The notes under the pieces were generated by a model. It searched no databases. It saw only the letters and a list, made by a program, of their open reading frames with translations, and had not been told where the DNA came from. The translations under genes and the position numbers were made by a program. 29,863 bases of DNA from Pseudomonadota bacterium (lineage in GTDB: Bacteria; Pseudomonadota; Gammaproteobacteria; UBA11654): contig JAPOHS010000007.1 in the NCBI GenBank assembly GCA_029979325.1, positions 1 through 29,863 on the forward strand, written 5' to 3'. Below, piece by piece: positions 1-8,162 of the stretch (its first letter is position 1; every line of letters starts with the position of its first letter).

Positions 1-286
1 GCAATCTCTCAATGGCTTCAGCATCATCAAAGGATAGTGGTTTGATCGTTCCATGAATGCCGGCTGGCCCACCCATTGTCTGCGTCTTTCCAGGCTGTAT
101 TGCAATAACATTGCTGCCAAATTGGGTAAACTGTCCAACTATAAAATCTTGCAAGCCTTGGCCCATGCTGGTTAAGAAGATGACACACACCACACCAACA
201 GCAATTCCCAAAGCGGTTAGGAAGCTCCTCATTTTTTGAGAGACAATTGAAAAAGATGAAAATAAAAATATGTCTTTAATCTTCAT
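1..286 (-). CDS. ABC transporter permease, FtsX/MacB type (3' part outside the window)
   Basis: Only the first 95 codons are present; the gene runs off the left edge. The ATG at 286-284 lies 2 nt after the TAA of the upstream permease gene, so the two are translationally close. The visible protein has a short basic N-terminus, one transmembrane segment (about residues 20-45, LTALGIAVGVVCVIFLTSMG) and then the start of a periplasmic domain (GQGLQDFIVGQFTQFGSNVI). This is the usual beginning of a MacB/LolC-like permease and closely parallels the N-terminus of the permease encoded just upstream (an Arg-Pro-Leu-Arg-Thr or similar region, then a TM, then a G-x-G-x-x-D/Y-hydrophobic stretch). It is probably the second half of a permease pair served by the ATPase at 1506-2189. 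The substrate is unknown. Confidence 0.85.
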   Translation of the reverse strand, partial: MKIKDIFLFSSFSIVSQKMRSFLTALGIAVGVVCVIFLTSMGQGLQDFIVGQFTQFGSNVIAIQPGKTQTMGGPAGIHGTIKPLSFDDAEAIERL

Positions 287-288
287 GA

Positions 289-1503
289 TTACTTATTTCC
301 GCTTAAAGCTTCAACAGGATCCAGTTTAGCAGCTCTTTTTGCTGGCAAAAGACCAAATACGATGCCTGAGATTAGTGCAACAAGAAGAGAAACATAAGAT
401 GCCCAAGATGGGGGCAAAAAATTGAATGTCGGAAAAGCAACTTTTAGGGCTTGCGTGATTGTGTGCCCTAAAATGAGTCCCATAATCGCACCTGAGCCTG
501 ACAGCATGATGGCTTCCACCACAAAGAGGTTATTGATTTGCTTATTCTTTGCCCCAATTGCTTTGAGTAAGCCAATTTCAGCCTGTCGCTGAGAAACGGC
601 CACCAACATAACATTCATGATCAATATGCCTGCTACAAACAAACTGATTGAAGCGATTGAGCCAAGCGCCATGGTCAATACATTAAAAATGTTATCGAAT
701 GACTGTAGAACTGTGTCTTGCTTAATGACCGTGATGTCTTCTTTGCCTTGATGACGCCTTTTAATAATAGATTCTATACTCTGCATTGTTTGTTCCATTC
801 GAGTTGAATCTTTAACATCAAGGATGATCCTAAAGAGTGAGTCACGATTAAATAATGCTGTTCCCAATGCAACCGGTATCATCACAACTTTTTGCACATC
901 TATACCAATTGCTCTTCCTTCTTCAGCAATTACACCAGCAACCCGACATCTTCGATCACCAATTCTAATCCATTCTCCCAGTGCGACCTCATCTCCAAAG
1001 AGTTCTGCTTTGATTTCTTTTCCAATTGCACAAACGGGCGGTGAATATCTCAAGGTCACCCCAGGTAAAAAACTTCCTGACTCCATCTCCCATCCTCGAA
1101 TGCTTGAAAATACTGGCGTAGTTCCAATGATTGATGCGGATCGTTCTAAGCCATCGTATTGAGCAGGCGCTTCTCCAATGACAACTGGTGCTATGCTTTT
1201 TACATTATCGATCTGATATAAACTTTGAGCATCCTCTATTGTCAATGGTCTAGGTGAAAGACCTGCGAGACCAGCCGGATTTCCTCCTCCAGATGTCTCA
1301 TTGCGTCCAGGAATCACAATCAAAAGGTTTGTTCCAAGACTTCTAAATTCACCGGTTATATAATCTCTTGCGCCCTCGCCTACCGCTGTCAGTAAAATTA
1401 CAGCCATAACGCCGATTGAAGTGGCGATGAGCAGCATTATTGTCCTCAGGGGGTATCTAATCAATGTGGTATAAGCCAAGAAAAGTATGTCAGCGAGACG
1501 CAT
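289..1503 (-). CDS. ABC transporter permease, FtsX/MacB family
   Basis: This 404-residue inner-membrane permease belongs to the MacB/LolC-type (type VII ABC) group, which does not move substrate through the membrane but transmits mechanical force to the periplasm. Seen: an N-terminal TM (about residues 20-42), a large periplasmic domain (about 45-270), and three C-terminal TMs including a segment ending in LLPAKRAAKLDPVEALSG. The P-A-x-x-A-A-x-x-D-P-x-E-A-L ending is a hallmark of the family. The ATG lies 2 nt after the stop of the ATPase gene. Together with the ATPase and the membrane-fusion protein it forms a tripartite efflux or lipoprotein-type exporter. No TolC-like outer-membrane gene is in the window. 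The substrate (drug, peptide, lipid) cannot be told. Confidence 0.92.
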   Translation of the reverse strand: MRLADILFLAYTTLIRYPLRTIMLLIATSIGVMAVILLTAVGEGARDYITGEFRSLGTNLLIVIPGRNETSGGGNPAGLAGLSPRPLTIEDAQSLYQIDNVKSIAPVVIGEAPAQYDGLERSASIIGTTPVFSSIRGWEMESGSFLPGVTLRYSPPVCAIGKEIKAELFGDEVALGEWIRIGDRRCRVAGVIAEEGRAIGIDVQKVVMIPVALGTALFNRDSLFRIILDVKDSTRMEQTMQSIESIIKRRHQGKEDITVIKQDTVLQSFDNIFNVLTMALGSIASISLFVAGILIMNVMLVAVSQRQAEIGLLKAIGAKNKQINNLFVVEAIMLSGSGAIMGLILGHTITQALKVAFPTFNFLPPSWASYVSLLVALISGIVFGLLPAKRAAKLDPVEALSGNK

Positions 1504-1505
1504 CT

Positions 1506-2189
1506 TTAGGCCTTTCTTTGATTTTGATCGTTGATGATTTTTCCATCTCTCAACTCAATCAAACGATTTGAACGCTCGCCCATTTCTCTATCATGTGTGA
1601 CCACTATTAGCGTCAGGCCTGCAATGTTAAGTTCTTCGATTAATTTCACAACTTCCTTGCCTGATGTAGTATCTAAGTTCCCGGTTGGCTCATCCGCCAG
1701 AAGAACATCTGGTTCCATGACGATGGATCTTGCAATTGCAACTCTTTGTCTTTGACCTCCGGAAAGTTGCTCTGGTTTGTGATCTGAACGATCGGTCAAG
1801 CCGACTTTCTCAAGCGCTGAACTGACCTTCTCTGATCGTTCTTTTGGATTCATTCCAGATAGAATCATTGGCATCTCAATATTTTCAAATGCCGTCAGTC
1901 TGGGAATCAGATGGAAGGATTGAAACACAAAACCGATCTTTGTTGATCGGATGCCTGCCATTTCGTCATCGTCCATCTTTGATGTATTGATGCCTGATAA
2001 AATGTAATCACCAGATGTTGGTGTATCTAATAAACCTAATATATTTAGAAGGGTTGACTTACCTGATCCTGAAACTCCCATGATGGAAACGTATTCATTT
2101 TCCTTAATTTCCAGGTCAACCTCGTCAAGCGCATGAACAACCTGATTTCCTACCTGGAACTCTCTGCTCAGTTTCTCAAGTTGAATCAT
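1506..2189 (-). CDS. ABC transporter ATP-binding protein, MacB/LolD type
   Basis: This 227-residue cytoplasmic ATPase powers the two neighbouring permeases. All ABC motifs are intact: Walker A GVSGSGKST at 38-46, Q-loop Gln90, signature LSGGQ at 142-146, Walker B DVLLADE at 161-167 and H-loop His199. The length and the GNLDTTSGKEV D-loop region fit the LolD/MacB-N group rather than nutrient importers. It starts 9 nt after the end of the membrane-fusion protein gene and ends 2 nt before the permease gene, so one operon is likely. Confidence 0.95.
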   Translation of the reverse strand: MIQLEKLSREFQVGNQVVHALDEVDLEIKENEYVSIMGVSGSGKSTLLNILGLLDTPTSGDYILSGINTSKMDDDEMAGIRSTKIGFVFQSFHLIPRLTAFENIEMPMILSGMNPKERSEKVSSALEKVGLTDRSDHKPEQLSGGQRQRVAIARSIVMEPDVLLADEPTGNLDTTSGKEVVKLIEELNIAGLTLIVVTHDREMGERSNRLIELRDGKIINDQNQRKA

Positions 2190-2198
2190 TATGAGGAA

Positions 2199-3329
2199 CT
2201 ATTCTTCAGGAACTTCTTTTGATTCTTCTTCATCCTCATCGGATTTCTCGACTTCAACTGTTGCGCCATCCTTAACACCAGCCCTATCAACCGAAAGAAC
2301 AATCCTGTCTTCTAAGTCAATCCCGCTGAGGATTTCTGTGAACTGCCAATTCGATAGACCGGTCTGTAATTGTCTTTTTTCAATCGTGTTGTCATCTCCA
2401 ATGACATAGACATTGTCTCCCCTCATGATTGCTTGGGTGGGAAGACCCATTGTCTCTTCACTGATATCGATGATGATTGTGACATCGGCACTATAACCCG
2501 GAAGCAAATAATTTTGCGGATCATCGAAAGTGGCTTCAATTTCAACCGTTCTCGCCTGTCTTTCTAAATCCAATACATAAGGAGCAACACGACTGACTGT
2601 AGCAGGAAACTCCTCCTCTCCAAAGGCATCCATTGTGATTTTTGCAGTCATTCCAGATCTGACATCAGGAGCATCAATTTCATCAATCGGTGCTTTTATG
2701 TATAAGCAAGAATTATCAATCAGATCCAACGTTGGTTTTGTAGCAACCCCTACTGGCGAGGGCGTGACATATTCTCCAAGTTTTCCTTCAATCTCAGCGA
2801 CAATGCCGTCAAAAGGTGCAATCAACATTGTTCTCTCAAGCGATGCTTTCATGACATCGACATTGGCCATGGCAGCATTGCATGCAGCCATTGATGATTC
2901 TGCATTTGCTACAGCAGCCTCTTTGGCTTCCTCAGACGTCAGCCCTTTTGTGAACAATTCATTCGCACGGTTTGCATCCCTTTCTGATTTTGCTGAAACA
3001 ATACATGCCTGCTCTGCAGACCTCTCTGAAGCCATGACTCTCGCCTTGGTCTCTTTGTTCCAAAGTTCTAACAAAATATCTCCTTCGCTTACAGAATCAC
3101 CTTCTTCTACATGAAGAACAGATATTTGACCTGCCGCAGCAGGTGACATTTTAGATCGCCTGCATGCATCAATGGTTCCAGCTCGGGTGTTGGAAACAGT
3201 TTTCTCTACATTTCGAATCTCTGGTTTCACTGATAAAACTTTTATTGGCTTTTCATCACCTCCAAACATAAATGATGACAATATTATTACTGCAATAATC
3301 GCGCCAATGATTTTTTTATTTCTAGTCAT
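2199..3329 (-). CDS. Periplasmic membrane-fusion protein (HlyD/MacA family adaptor)
   Basis: This 376-residue adaptor links an inner-membrane ABC transporter to an outer-membrane channel or to the periplasm. Seen: an N-terminal membrane anchor (about residues 7-23), a lipoyl-like half domain (VLHVEEGDSVSEGDILLELW, about 71-90), an alanine/glutamate-rich helical hairpin (about 92-155), the second lipoyl half (APFDGIVAEIEGKLGEYV, about 161-178), a beta-barrel region, and a very acidic tail (about 362-376). The start codon has a good ribosome-binding site (AAGGGA, 5 nt away). It is the first gene of the ABC operon. The acidic tail is unusual but its role is unknown. Confidence 0.92.
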   Translation of the reverse strand: MTRNKKIIGAIIAVIILSSFMFGGDEKPIKVLSVKPEIRNVEKTVSNTRAGTIDACRRSKMSPAAAGQISVLHVEEGDSVSEGDILLELWNKETKARVMASERSAEQACIVSAKSERDANRANELFTKGLTSEEAKEAAVANAESSMAACNAAMANVDVMKASLERTMLIAPFDGIVAEIEGKLGEYVTPSPVGVATKPTLDLIDNSCLYIKAPIDEIDAPDVRSGMTAKITMDAFGEEEFPATVSRVAPYVLDLERQARTVEIEATFDDPQNYLLPGYSADVTIIIDISEETMGLPTQAIMRGDNVYVIGDDNTIEKRQLQTGLSNWQFTEILSGIDLEDRIVLSVDRAGVKDGATVEVEKSDEDEEESKEVPEE

Positions 3330-3440
3330 TTTTCCCTTAGCCTAAATTTGCCTGCTCATTGTATAGAGTTCATGTTGAAAAAGCATTTTAAGATACAATT
3401 TGTCACACTGTCATAAGATGTTCAGAAACCTCATGTTTTC

Positions 3441-3469
3441 TTCACATTTAATCATGTCAAAGATAATAT
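3441..3469 (+). promoter_or_regulatory. Candidate sigma-70 promoter for the glycine-zipper lipoprotein gene
   Basis: The sequence shows TTCACA (3441-3446; 5 of 6 matches to TTGACA), a 17-nt spacer, and TAATAT (3464-3469; 4 of 6 matches to TATAAT). Transcription would start near 3476, only about 10 nt before the ATG at 3486, which leaves a very short leader with AAGG (3476-3479) at its 5' end. The 156-nt divergent gap must also hold the promoter of the ABC efflux operon on the other strand; I could not place that one. Confidence 0.4.
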
Positions 3470-3485
3470 TCTTATAAGGCTATCA

Positions 3486-3869
3486 ATGGGATTTAAAATA
3501 ATGAAAATAGGAACGTTACTTTTTACTGTTATGATTCTCACAGGTTGTGTTTCAACAGCTTCTGATCCCATATTTTCAGGTTCAAAACCGATCATCGATA
3601 AGAAGGGTGTGGACCTGAATGCTTATGAAGTAGATCTCAAAGAATGCACCGAATATGCAAATGATATATCAGTTGGCCGAAGTGTACTTAAGGGATCTGC
3701 TGCGGGTGCAGCAATTGGAGGGGTAGTAGAGGTATTGACTGATGAAGACGATGCCATAGAAGTCGGGGCTATTTCGGGTGGTGCTAAATCTGGAATTAAG
3801 TCTGTAAGACAGAAAGAAAGAGTTGTAAAAAAATGTCTCAGAGGCAGAGGCTATAAAGTTCTCAACTGA
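3486..3869 (+). CDS. Glycine-zipper-type lipoprotein
   Basis: This is a 127-residue outer-envelope lipoprotein of unknown function. Seen: a lipoprotein signal with basic residues, a hydrophobic core and lipobox LTGC (Cys21); a short mature region; a glycine-rich stretch (GSAAGAAIGGVVE, then GAISGGAKSG) resembling a glycine zipper; and the C-terminus KKCLRGRGYKVLN, a pattern I associate with glycine-zipper lipoproteins of marine proteobacteria. AAGG lies 6 nt before the ATG at 3486. A second in-frame ATG at 3501 would also give an intact signal peptide. Its TGA directly abuts the TGA of msrA on the other strand, forming the palindrome TGATCA. Confidence 0.85.
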   Translation: MGFKIMKIGTLLFTVMILTGCVSTASDPIFSGSKPIIDKKGVDLNAYEVDLKECTEYANDISVGRSVLKGSAAGAAIGGVVEVLTDEDDAIEVGAISGGAKSGIKSVRQKERVVKKCLRGRGYKVLN

Positions 3870-4442
3870 TCAATCTGGGCTACACTTAATGCCCGTTCCG
3901 CCCAAACCGCAATAACCACCAGGATTCTTAGCCAAGTACTGTTGATGATAATCTTCAGCATAAAAAAATTCTTCTGTCGCTCGTATCTCTGTAACAATAT
4001 TTCCATATCCAGCACTTGATAATTCTTTTTGGTATTGATCACGAGAGGATTCAATTTTTTGATGCATCTCATCGTTATCATAAAAAATAATCGATCTGTA
4101 CTGACTGCCCACATCATTTCCTTGTCTCATGAATTGAGTCGGGTCATGACCTTCCCAAAATATTGGCAGCAAAGAATCCAAATTGGTGATATTAGTATCA
4201 TAGACAACAAGAACCACTTCAGCATGGTCAGTGGTTCCAGAGCAAACCTCTCGATATGTTGGATCAATTGTTTTCCCAGCCGCATATCCAACACTCGTTG
4301 AATAAACACCTTCTTGTTGCCAAAACATTCTTTCAGCTCCCCAGAAGCAACCCATACCGATAATCAAGCTATCATGATTATTCGGATATGGCGGTTTGAC
4401 TTTATTTCCATTAACGAAATGGTTTTCAGAAATTTTCAACAT
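3870..4442 (-). CDS. msrA: Peptide-methionine (S)-S-oxide reductase MsrA
   Basis: MsrA reduces the S-epimer of methionine sulfoxide in proteins, using thioredoxin. The 190-residue protein has the catalytic motif GCFWGAE at 31-37 (nucleophile Cys32), the downstream region VCSGTTDHAEVV, and C-terminal recycling cysteines (GYCGLGGTGIKC; Cys178 and Cys187), so it should be fully active. No signal peptide is visible, so it should act in the cytoplasm. It is divergent from the TPR/TonB gene across a 74-nt AT-rich gap and convergent with the lipoprotein gene with no gap. The periplasmic counterpart, MsrPQ, lies only about 4 kb away. Confidence 0.97.
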   Translation of the reverse strand: MLKISENHFVNGNKVKPPYPNNHDSLIIGMGCFWGAERMFWQQEGVYSTSVGYAAGKTIDPTYREVCSGTTDHAEVVLVVYDTNITNLDSLLPIFWEGHDPTQFMRQGNDVGSQYRSIIFYDNDEMHQKIESSRDQYQKELSSAGYGNIVTEIRATEEFFYAEDYHQQYLAKNPGGYCGLGGTGIKCSPD

Positions 4443-4516
4443 TAAGAAATCCGCCCCTTATATTAAATGAGAATAATTATGTTAAATTAATCTTAAATAA
4501 TTTATTCGAATAAAAC

Positions 4517-5902
4517 TTGGATTCTGGCTTTAAAAATATCTATATCAAGCTTTCGCTGACAATGCTGTTCATTTTCAATGGCATGGGTCTCGCTTTTTCA
4601 CAAGACAGTCAGAATCTAGAAAAAGCAGAATTAAGGAATAAATATCAAAATGAGTTCATTGAACTATATGATCAAAAACTCTATCTTCAAAGCCTAAGAC
4701 CTGCAAAGGAGATCGTGACCCTAACCAGGGAAATCTTTGGAGAAAACAGCTACCGACTCATAACTCCACTCAATAATCTAGGAAGTGCTTACTATATGGT
4801 TGAAGAATATGAGTTGGCCCAGGAAATATTCAAAGAATGCATTCAGCTTATTGAGCTCAATAAAAACATTATCTCGCCTGAACTGAGTTCACCTCTGTAT
4901 GGGATTGCACTTACCCTCAATCAGTTTGGACAATATGAAGATGCCATCAAGGTTCTTGAAAGGGCACTCAGAATCAATCACGTCAACAATGGACTTTACA
5001 ACCCTGATCAGACTAAAATTCATGACAGTCTTACCGAGAGCTATGTTGGTGTTAGGGATGTAGAAAAAGCCAATCATCATCAATCCTTCCAAGTCTTCAT
5101 CAGCAAGAAATATTATGGAATAGATAATCCACTCGTCGATGAATCCCTGAATAAACTGGCAAAATGGTATAAACGAACTGGCCAAGTGTATTCAGAAAGG
5201 GAAATACACAAAGAACTTCTTAGCCGTCAAGAATCCAGAGCAGATGGTGATATAGCATCATTGGTAGAGATATATAAAAATCTATCTTTTTCTCACAGGA
5301 GAGAAGGAATGGATTTGTTTCAAAGTGTCAACCCTCTGAAAGAAGCAGTCGAAGTAATCGATCTCATGGAAAGTCCAGACTTAAATCTTAAGTTTGAGGT
5401 ACTTCTTGATCTGGGAGATACATATATCAGTTATGGAAGAATACAAGCTGCCAAAAAAGCTTATCTAGAGTGTTGGATGCTCATCAATGAAGATCAAAAA
5501 ATGAAAGAAACCATTGAGGATAGATTTTCTAAGCCAGTTCGTGTGAGAAATGTTCAAATTCCAAAAACTTATCCTCTTCCACCAATTGGCGAAGAGATAG
5601 GGGAAACCATGCCCGGCTCCATCTCTCTAAAATATGATGTGGATTTGAATGGTCAAACCATCAATATAGAAGTCATTGAGTCGGCTCCTCAGGGCATCAT
5701 TGATCAAGCAGCGATTAAGGTCATAAATAGGGTTGTATACAGGCCCAAATATATTGATGCAGAACCCCAATTGACTGAGGGACTCAATATTCGTCATGAA
5801 TACAATGTTCGCCTATCAGACATGGAAGAAGAGATCGAAGAAACCGATACTGAGGCAATGGATGAAGCTTCCGATGCACCTTTGGAAAATCCAATTGGCT
5901 AG
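4517..5902 (+). CDS. Exported TPR protein with a C-terminal TonB-like domain
   Basis: Seen in 461 residues: a signal peptide (basic start, hydrophobic core about residues 11-27, likely cleavage after AFS), several tetratricopeptide-like helical repeats (about 40-330, for example LNNLGSAYYMVEEYELAQEI), a TonB C-terminal-type domain (about 355-435; GSISLKYDVDLNGQ and AAIKVINRVVYRPKY), and an acidic tail. The first usable codon is TTG at 4517, since an in-frame TAA lies at 4511; starting at the next ATG (4562) would remove the basic part of the signal peptide. Unlike classical TonB there is no proline-rich spacer and the anchor looks cleavable, so I infer a periplasmic scaffold rather than an energy transducer. 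Its stop overlaps that of the MFS gene through CTAG. Confidence 0.85.
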   Translation: MDSGFKNIYIKLSLTMLFIFNGMGLAFSQDSQNLEKAELRNKYQNEFIELYDQKLYLQSLRPAKEIVTLTREIFGENSYRLITPLNNLGSAYYMVEEYELAQEIFKECIQLIELNKNIISPELSSPLYGIALTLNQFGQYEDAIKVLERALRINHVNNGLYNPDQTKIHDSLTESYVGVRDVEKANHHQSFQVFISKKYYGIDNPLVDESLNKLAKWYKRTGQVYSEREIHKELLSRQESRADGDIASLVEIYKNLSFSHRREGMDLFQSVNPLKEAVEVIDLMESPDLNLKFEVLLDLGDTYISYGRIQAAKKAYLECWMLINEDQKMKETIEDRFSKPVRVRNVQIPKTYPLPPIGEEIGETMPGSISLKYDVDLNGQTINIEVIESAPQGIIDQAAIKVINRVVYRPKYIDAEPQLTEGLNIRHEYNVRLSDMEEEIEETDTEAMDEASDAPLENPIG

Positions 5903-7062
5903 AGGCTTTCTGACTGTTTTCGGCTGATCAAACTTCTAGTGAAATAAAATACTGATAAAAACAAGAGGCTGATTACCCCCATTGCCCATCCAAATGCACT
6001 GTTTCCAAAGAGATCCATGGCTCGACCGATAATTGGTGGCCCCAGTATCTCTCCAATTGATAAAAAGAAAATAAAACTTGCATTGGCTGAGACAAGAATC
6101 TGGCCCTTAAATTGCTCTCCAAGCATTGTTAGACCAAGCACATAAAATCCCATCGTCACACCACCCAGAAGAAATAACAATAAGAACCGCAGGATTGGCA
6201 GATGAAAAAATACTGGGATTAGAAACAAGACGAAGATTGCAATGATGGTTAATAAGATCATCAACTTTCTCTTGTCATACTTATCTGCCAACCATCCAAT
6301 CAATAATGGAAGCATCAATTCACCTGTTGCCAACCATGCCACTGTTCTTGATGCTGCAGTGTAGTCTTCATTCACATATGGCAATGCAAAAACTGGCAAT
6401 AATCCTGCACTCGCAGCATAGAGAAATCCCATCATCCAGCTTGAGCCCATGAGTATGGGTGAAGAAAAAAGATATTTTGAAAAGGAGACATTCATAGGAG
6501 CTTCAAAATCTCCTATATCTTTCATTGACCAAAGAGGCAGTGCGACCACTATTGCCAGAGAAGCAGAAATATAAAATCCTCCAAAAGTCTCAACTGATGT
6601 AAATGACATGATCAAAACACCAACTATGAATCCAAGCGAAAGAAGGCTGGTGTAGATGGCAATAATCCTGCCACGGGTTCTGTCTTCTGCAAAAGAATTG
6701 ATCCATATTTCGCTCAAAACCCAAATGACTGTTGCAGCCAATCCAATGATGAATCGCAAAAGAAACCAAGCATAAAGATTTTGAAACATGGGAAGCGCAA
6801 GTATCGCTAAAGGCAATGTAACCAAAGAAACTCTCAAAACTGAGATCTGACCGAAGAGATTTACCATTCTGGGCAGAAAAGGCGTGGTGACTGCAGCAGA
6901 TAACCCCATCATTGATGCCGCTAAACCAATTACCGAGGAACTGATGCCCCAATGTTTAAGGGTTAAAGTGCTGAGCGGTAGATTAATGCCTGCCACCACT
7001 CCAGCCAGTGAAATTGCGAGAATGACTCTCACTAGATTGAAGAAATTTTTGGGCAGCCTCAT
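5899..7062 (-). CDS. MFS transporter, possibly YcaD-like
   Basis: This 387-residue major facilitator has about twelve hydrophobic segments. The central loop carries MFS motif A in the form LADKYDKRKL (between TM8 and TM9). The region around TM4-TM5 (LSEIWINSFAEDRTRGRIIAIY) resembles the YcaD subgroup, whose substrates are not established. It starts 5 nt after the stop of the TRAP-type binding-protein gene, so co-expression is very likely. No substrate can be assigned from sequence. Confidence 0.88.
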   Translation of the reverse strand: MRLPKNFFNLVRVILAISLAGVVAGINLPLSTLTLKHWGISSSVIGLAASMMGLSAAVTTPFLPRMVNLFGQISVLRVSLVTLPLAILALPMFQNLYAWFLLRFIIGLAATVIWVLSEIWINSFAEDRTRGRIIAIYTSLLSLGFIVGVLIMSFTSVETFGGFYISASLAIVVALPLWSMKDIGDFEAPMNVSFSKYLFSSPILMGSSWMMGFLYAASAGLLPVFALPYVNEDYTAASRTVAWLATGELMLPLLIGWLADKYDKRKLMILLTIIAIFVLFLIPVFFHLPILRFLLLFLLGGVTMGFYVLGLTMLGEQFKGQILVSANASFIFFLSIGEILGPPIIGRAMDLFGNSAFGWAMGVISLLFLSVFYFTRSLISRKQSESL

Positions 7063-7067
7063 CGGGC

Positions 7068-8096
7068 CTATCTATTTAGAGAATCTTGATAATCTTTTTT
7101 TCCCTCAATAACCAGAGCAAGCACTTCTTCTGAGCGACCACCAATTTCTTTTGCCAAGCGCTCCGCCTGACCAACTGTAGCTTGCTTCCAAAGGTCCCTC
7201 TCATCTTTCGATAAACGGTAAACCTTTATTCCCATGGCTTCTGCATTCTTAAGATTTCCCGCCTCTTCTTCTCTTAACTCCAACCTTGCTTTTTTTGGAT
7301 CAGGCCAAGAACTTTGAATGACCTCTTGCTGCTCTTGCGTTAAATTATTCCACCACTCTTTCCTTGCCACCATGACGGACATGCCGAGCGAATGTTGTGT
7401 CAATGTGTAATGAGGCGCCTCTTGTTCTTTTCCTGTTTTGACATACAAAGCAATGGAATTATCCCCTGCCGTGATCAGATCGGTCTGCAATGATTGCACA
7501 ATTTCTCCATACCCCATTGGAATCAAATCAGCGTCAATTGCCTCAGCAAAGTATCTGGAACTCAAACTGGCTGAAACACGGTATCGTACGCCCTTCAGGT
7601 CATCTGGTTTTAAAACAGGCGATTTTGAATAGACGTGATGAAATCCAATTTCACTCCATGCAATGAACTTGAGACCCTTTTGATCGAGCATTTCTGTAAA
7701 AATTGGGGTGAGATAATTATCGTATATAAAATCAGCTTCTTCTGGGCTATCAAAAAGATAGGGGGCGTAGAGCAGTGCCGTTTCAGGAACCAGTGTAGAA
7801 ACAATGATTGCTGATAGGTTAGCAAACTGAACTCGATTTCTTCTGAGGCCAGATACCAGATTTTCCTCAGATCCTAGCTGACCATAGACCAACATTTTAG
7901 TTTCAATGCTTGGAAGCTTTTCTTTAACTGACTGTTCAAAATCATAAAAGTGCTTAACGCCAACAGTATTGGGTATACCCGTTCCACCTACAGTCATGTA
8001 AAGCTCATTTTCTTCTTTTGGTGAGTCACAGGCACTCAACAAGAAAACCATAAAGACCAGTGTGAACGAAAGATTAATTTTAGGCCTTGAAAACAT
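7068..8096 (-). CDS. TRAP transporter solute-binding protein, DctP family, as a lipoprotein
   Basis: This 342-residue substrate-binding protein resembles the DctP family that binds organic acids for TRAP transporters. Seen: a lipoprotein signal with lipobox LSAC (Cys23), the DctP-like stretch QLGSEENLVSGLRR, and the ligand-site region LKGVRYRVSAS followed by IVQSLQTDLITAGDN. The arginine in VRYRV is at the position that usually binds the substrate carboxylate. Most DctP proteins are soluble periplasmic proteins, so the lipid anchor is less usual. The TRAP membrane subunits DctQ and DctM are absent nearby; the next gene, 5 nt downstream, is an MFS permease. Confidence 0.9.
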   Translation of the reverse strand: MFSRPKINLSFTLVFMVFLLSACDSPKEENELYMTVGGTGIPNTVGVKHFYDFEQSVKEKLPSIETKMLVYGQLGSEENLVSGLRRNRVQFANLSAIIVSTLVPETALLYAPYLFDSPEEADFIYDNYLTPIFTEMLDQKGLKFIAWSEIGFHHVYSKSPVLKPDDLKGVRYRVSASLSSRYFAEAIDADLIPMGYGEIVQSLQTDLITAGDNSIALYVKTGKEQEAPHYTLTQHSLGMSVMVARKEWWNNLTQEQQEVIQSSWPDPKKARLELREEEAGNLKNAEAMGIKVYRLSKDERDLWKQATVGQAERLAKEIGGRSEEVLALVIEGKKDYQDSLNR

Positions 8097-8162
8097 GCAT
8101 AGATTGTCTCATCAGACCATGTTGGAGTCTATCTATGAATCATATAAACTGCATTTATTATT

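Noticed and set aside
57..239. Short plus-strand open frame at the left edge
   Set aside because: It lies antisense to the partial permease gene, which has a clear TM and family pattern; the plus-strand protein has no recognisable features.
3395..3425. Pho-box-like repeats (TGTCACAC TGTCATAA GATGTTCA)
   Set aside because: The repeat spacing is 8 and 10 nt rather than the 11 nt of a PhoB site, and the third copy is degraded.
5899..7062. DctM-type TRAP permease beside the binding protein
   Set aside because: The sequence carries MFS motif A and twelve segments with MFS layout, not the DctM pattern.
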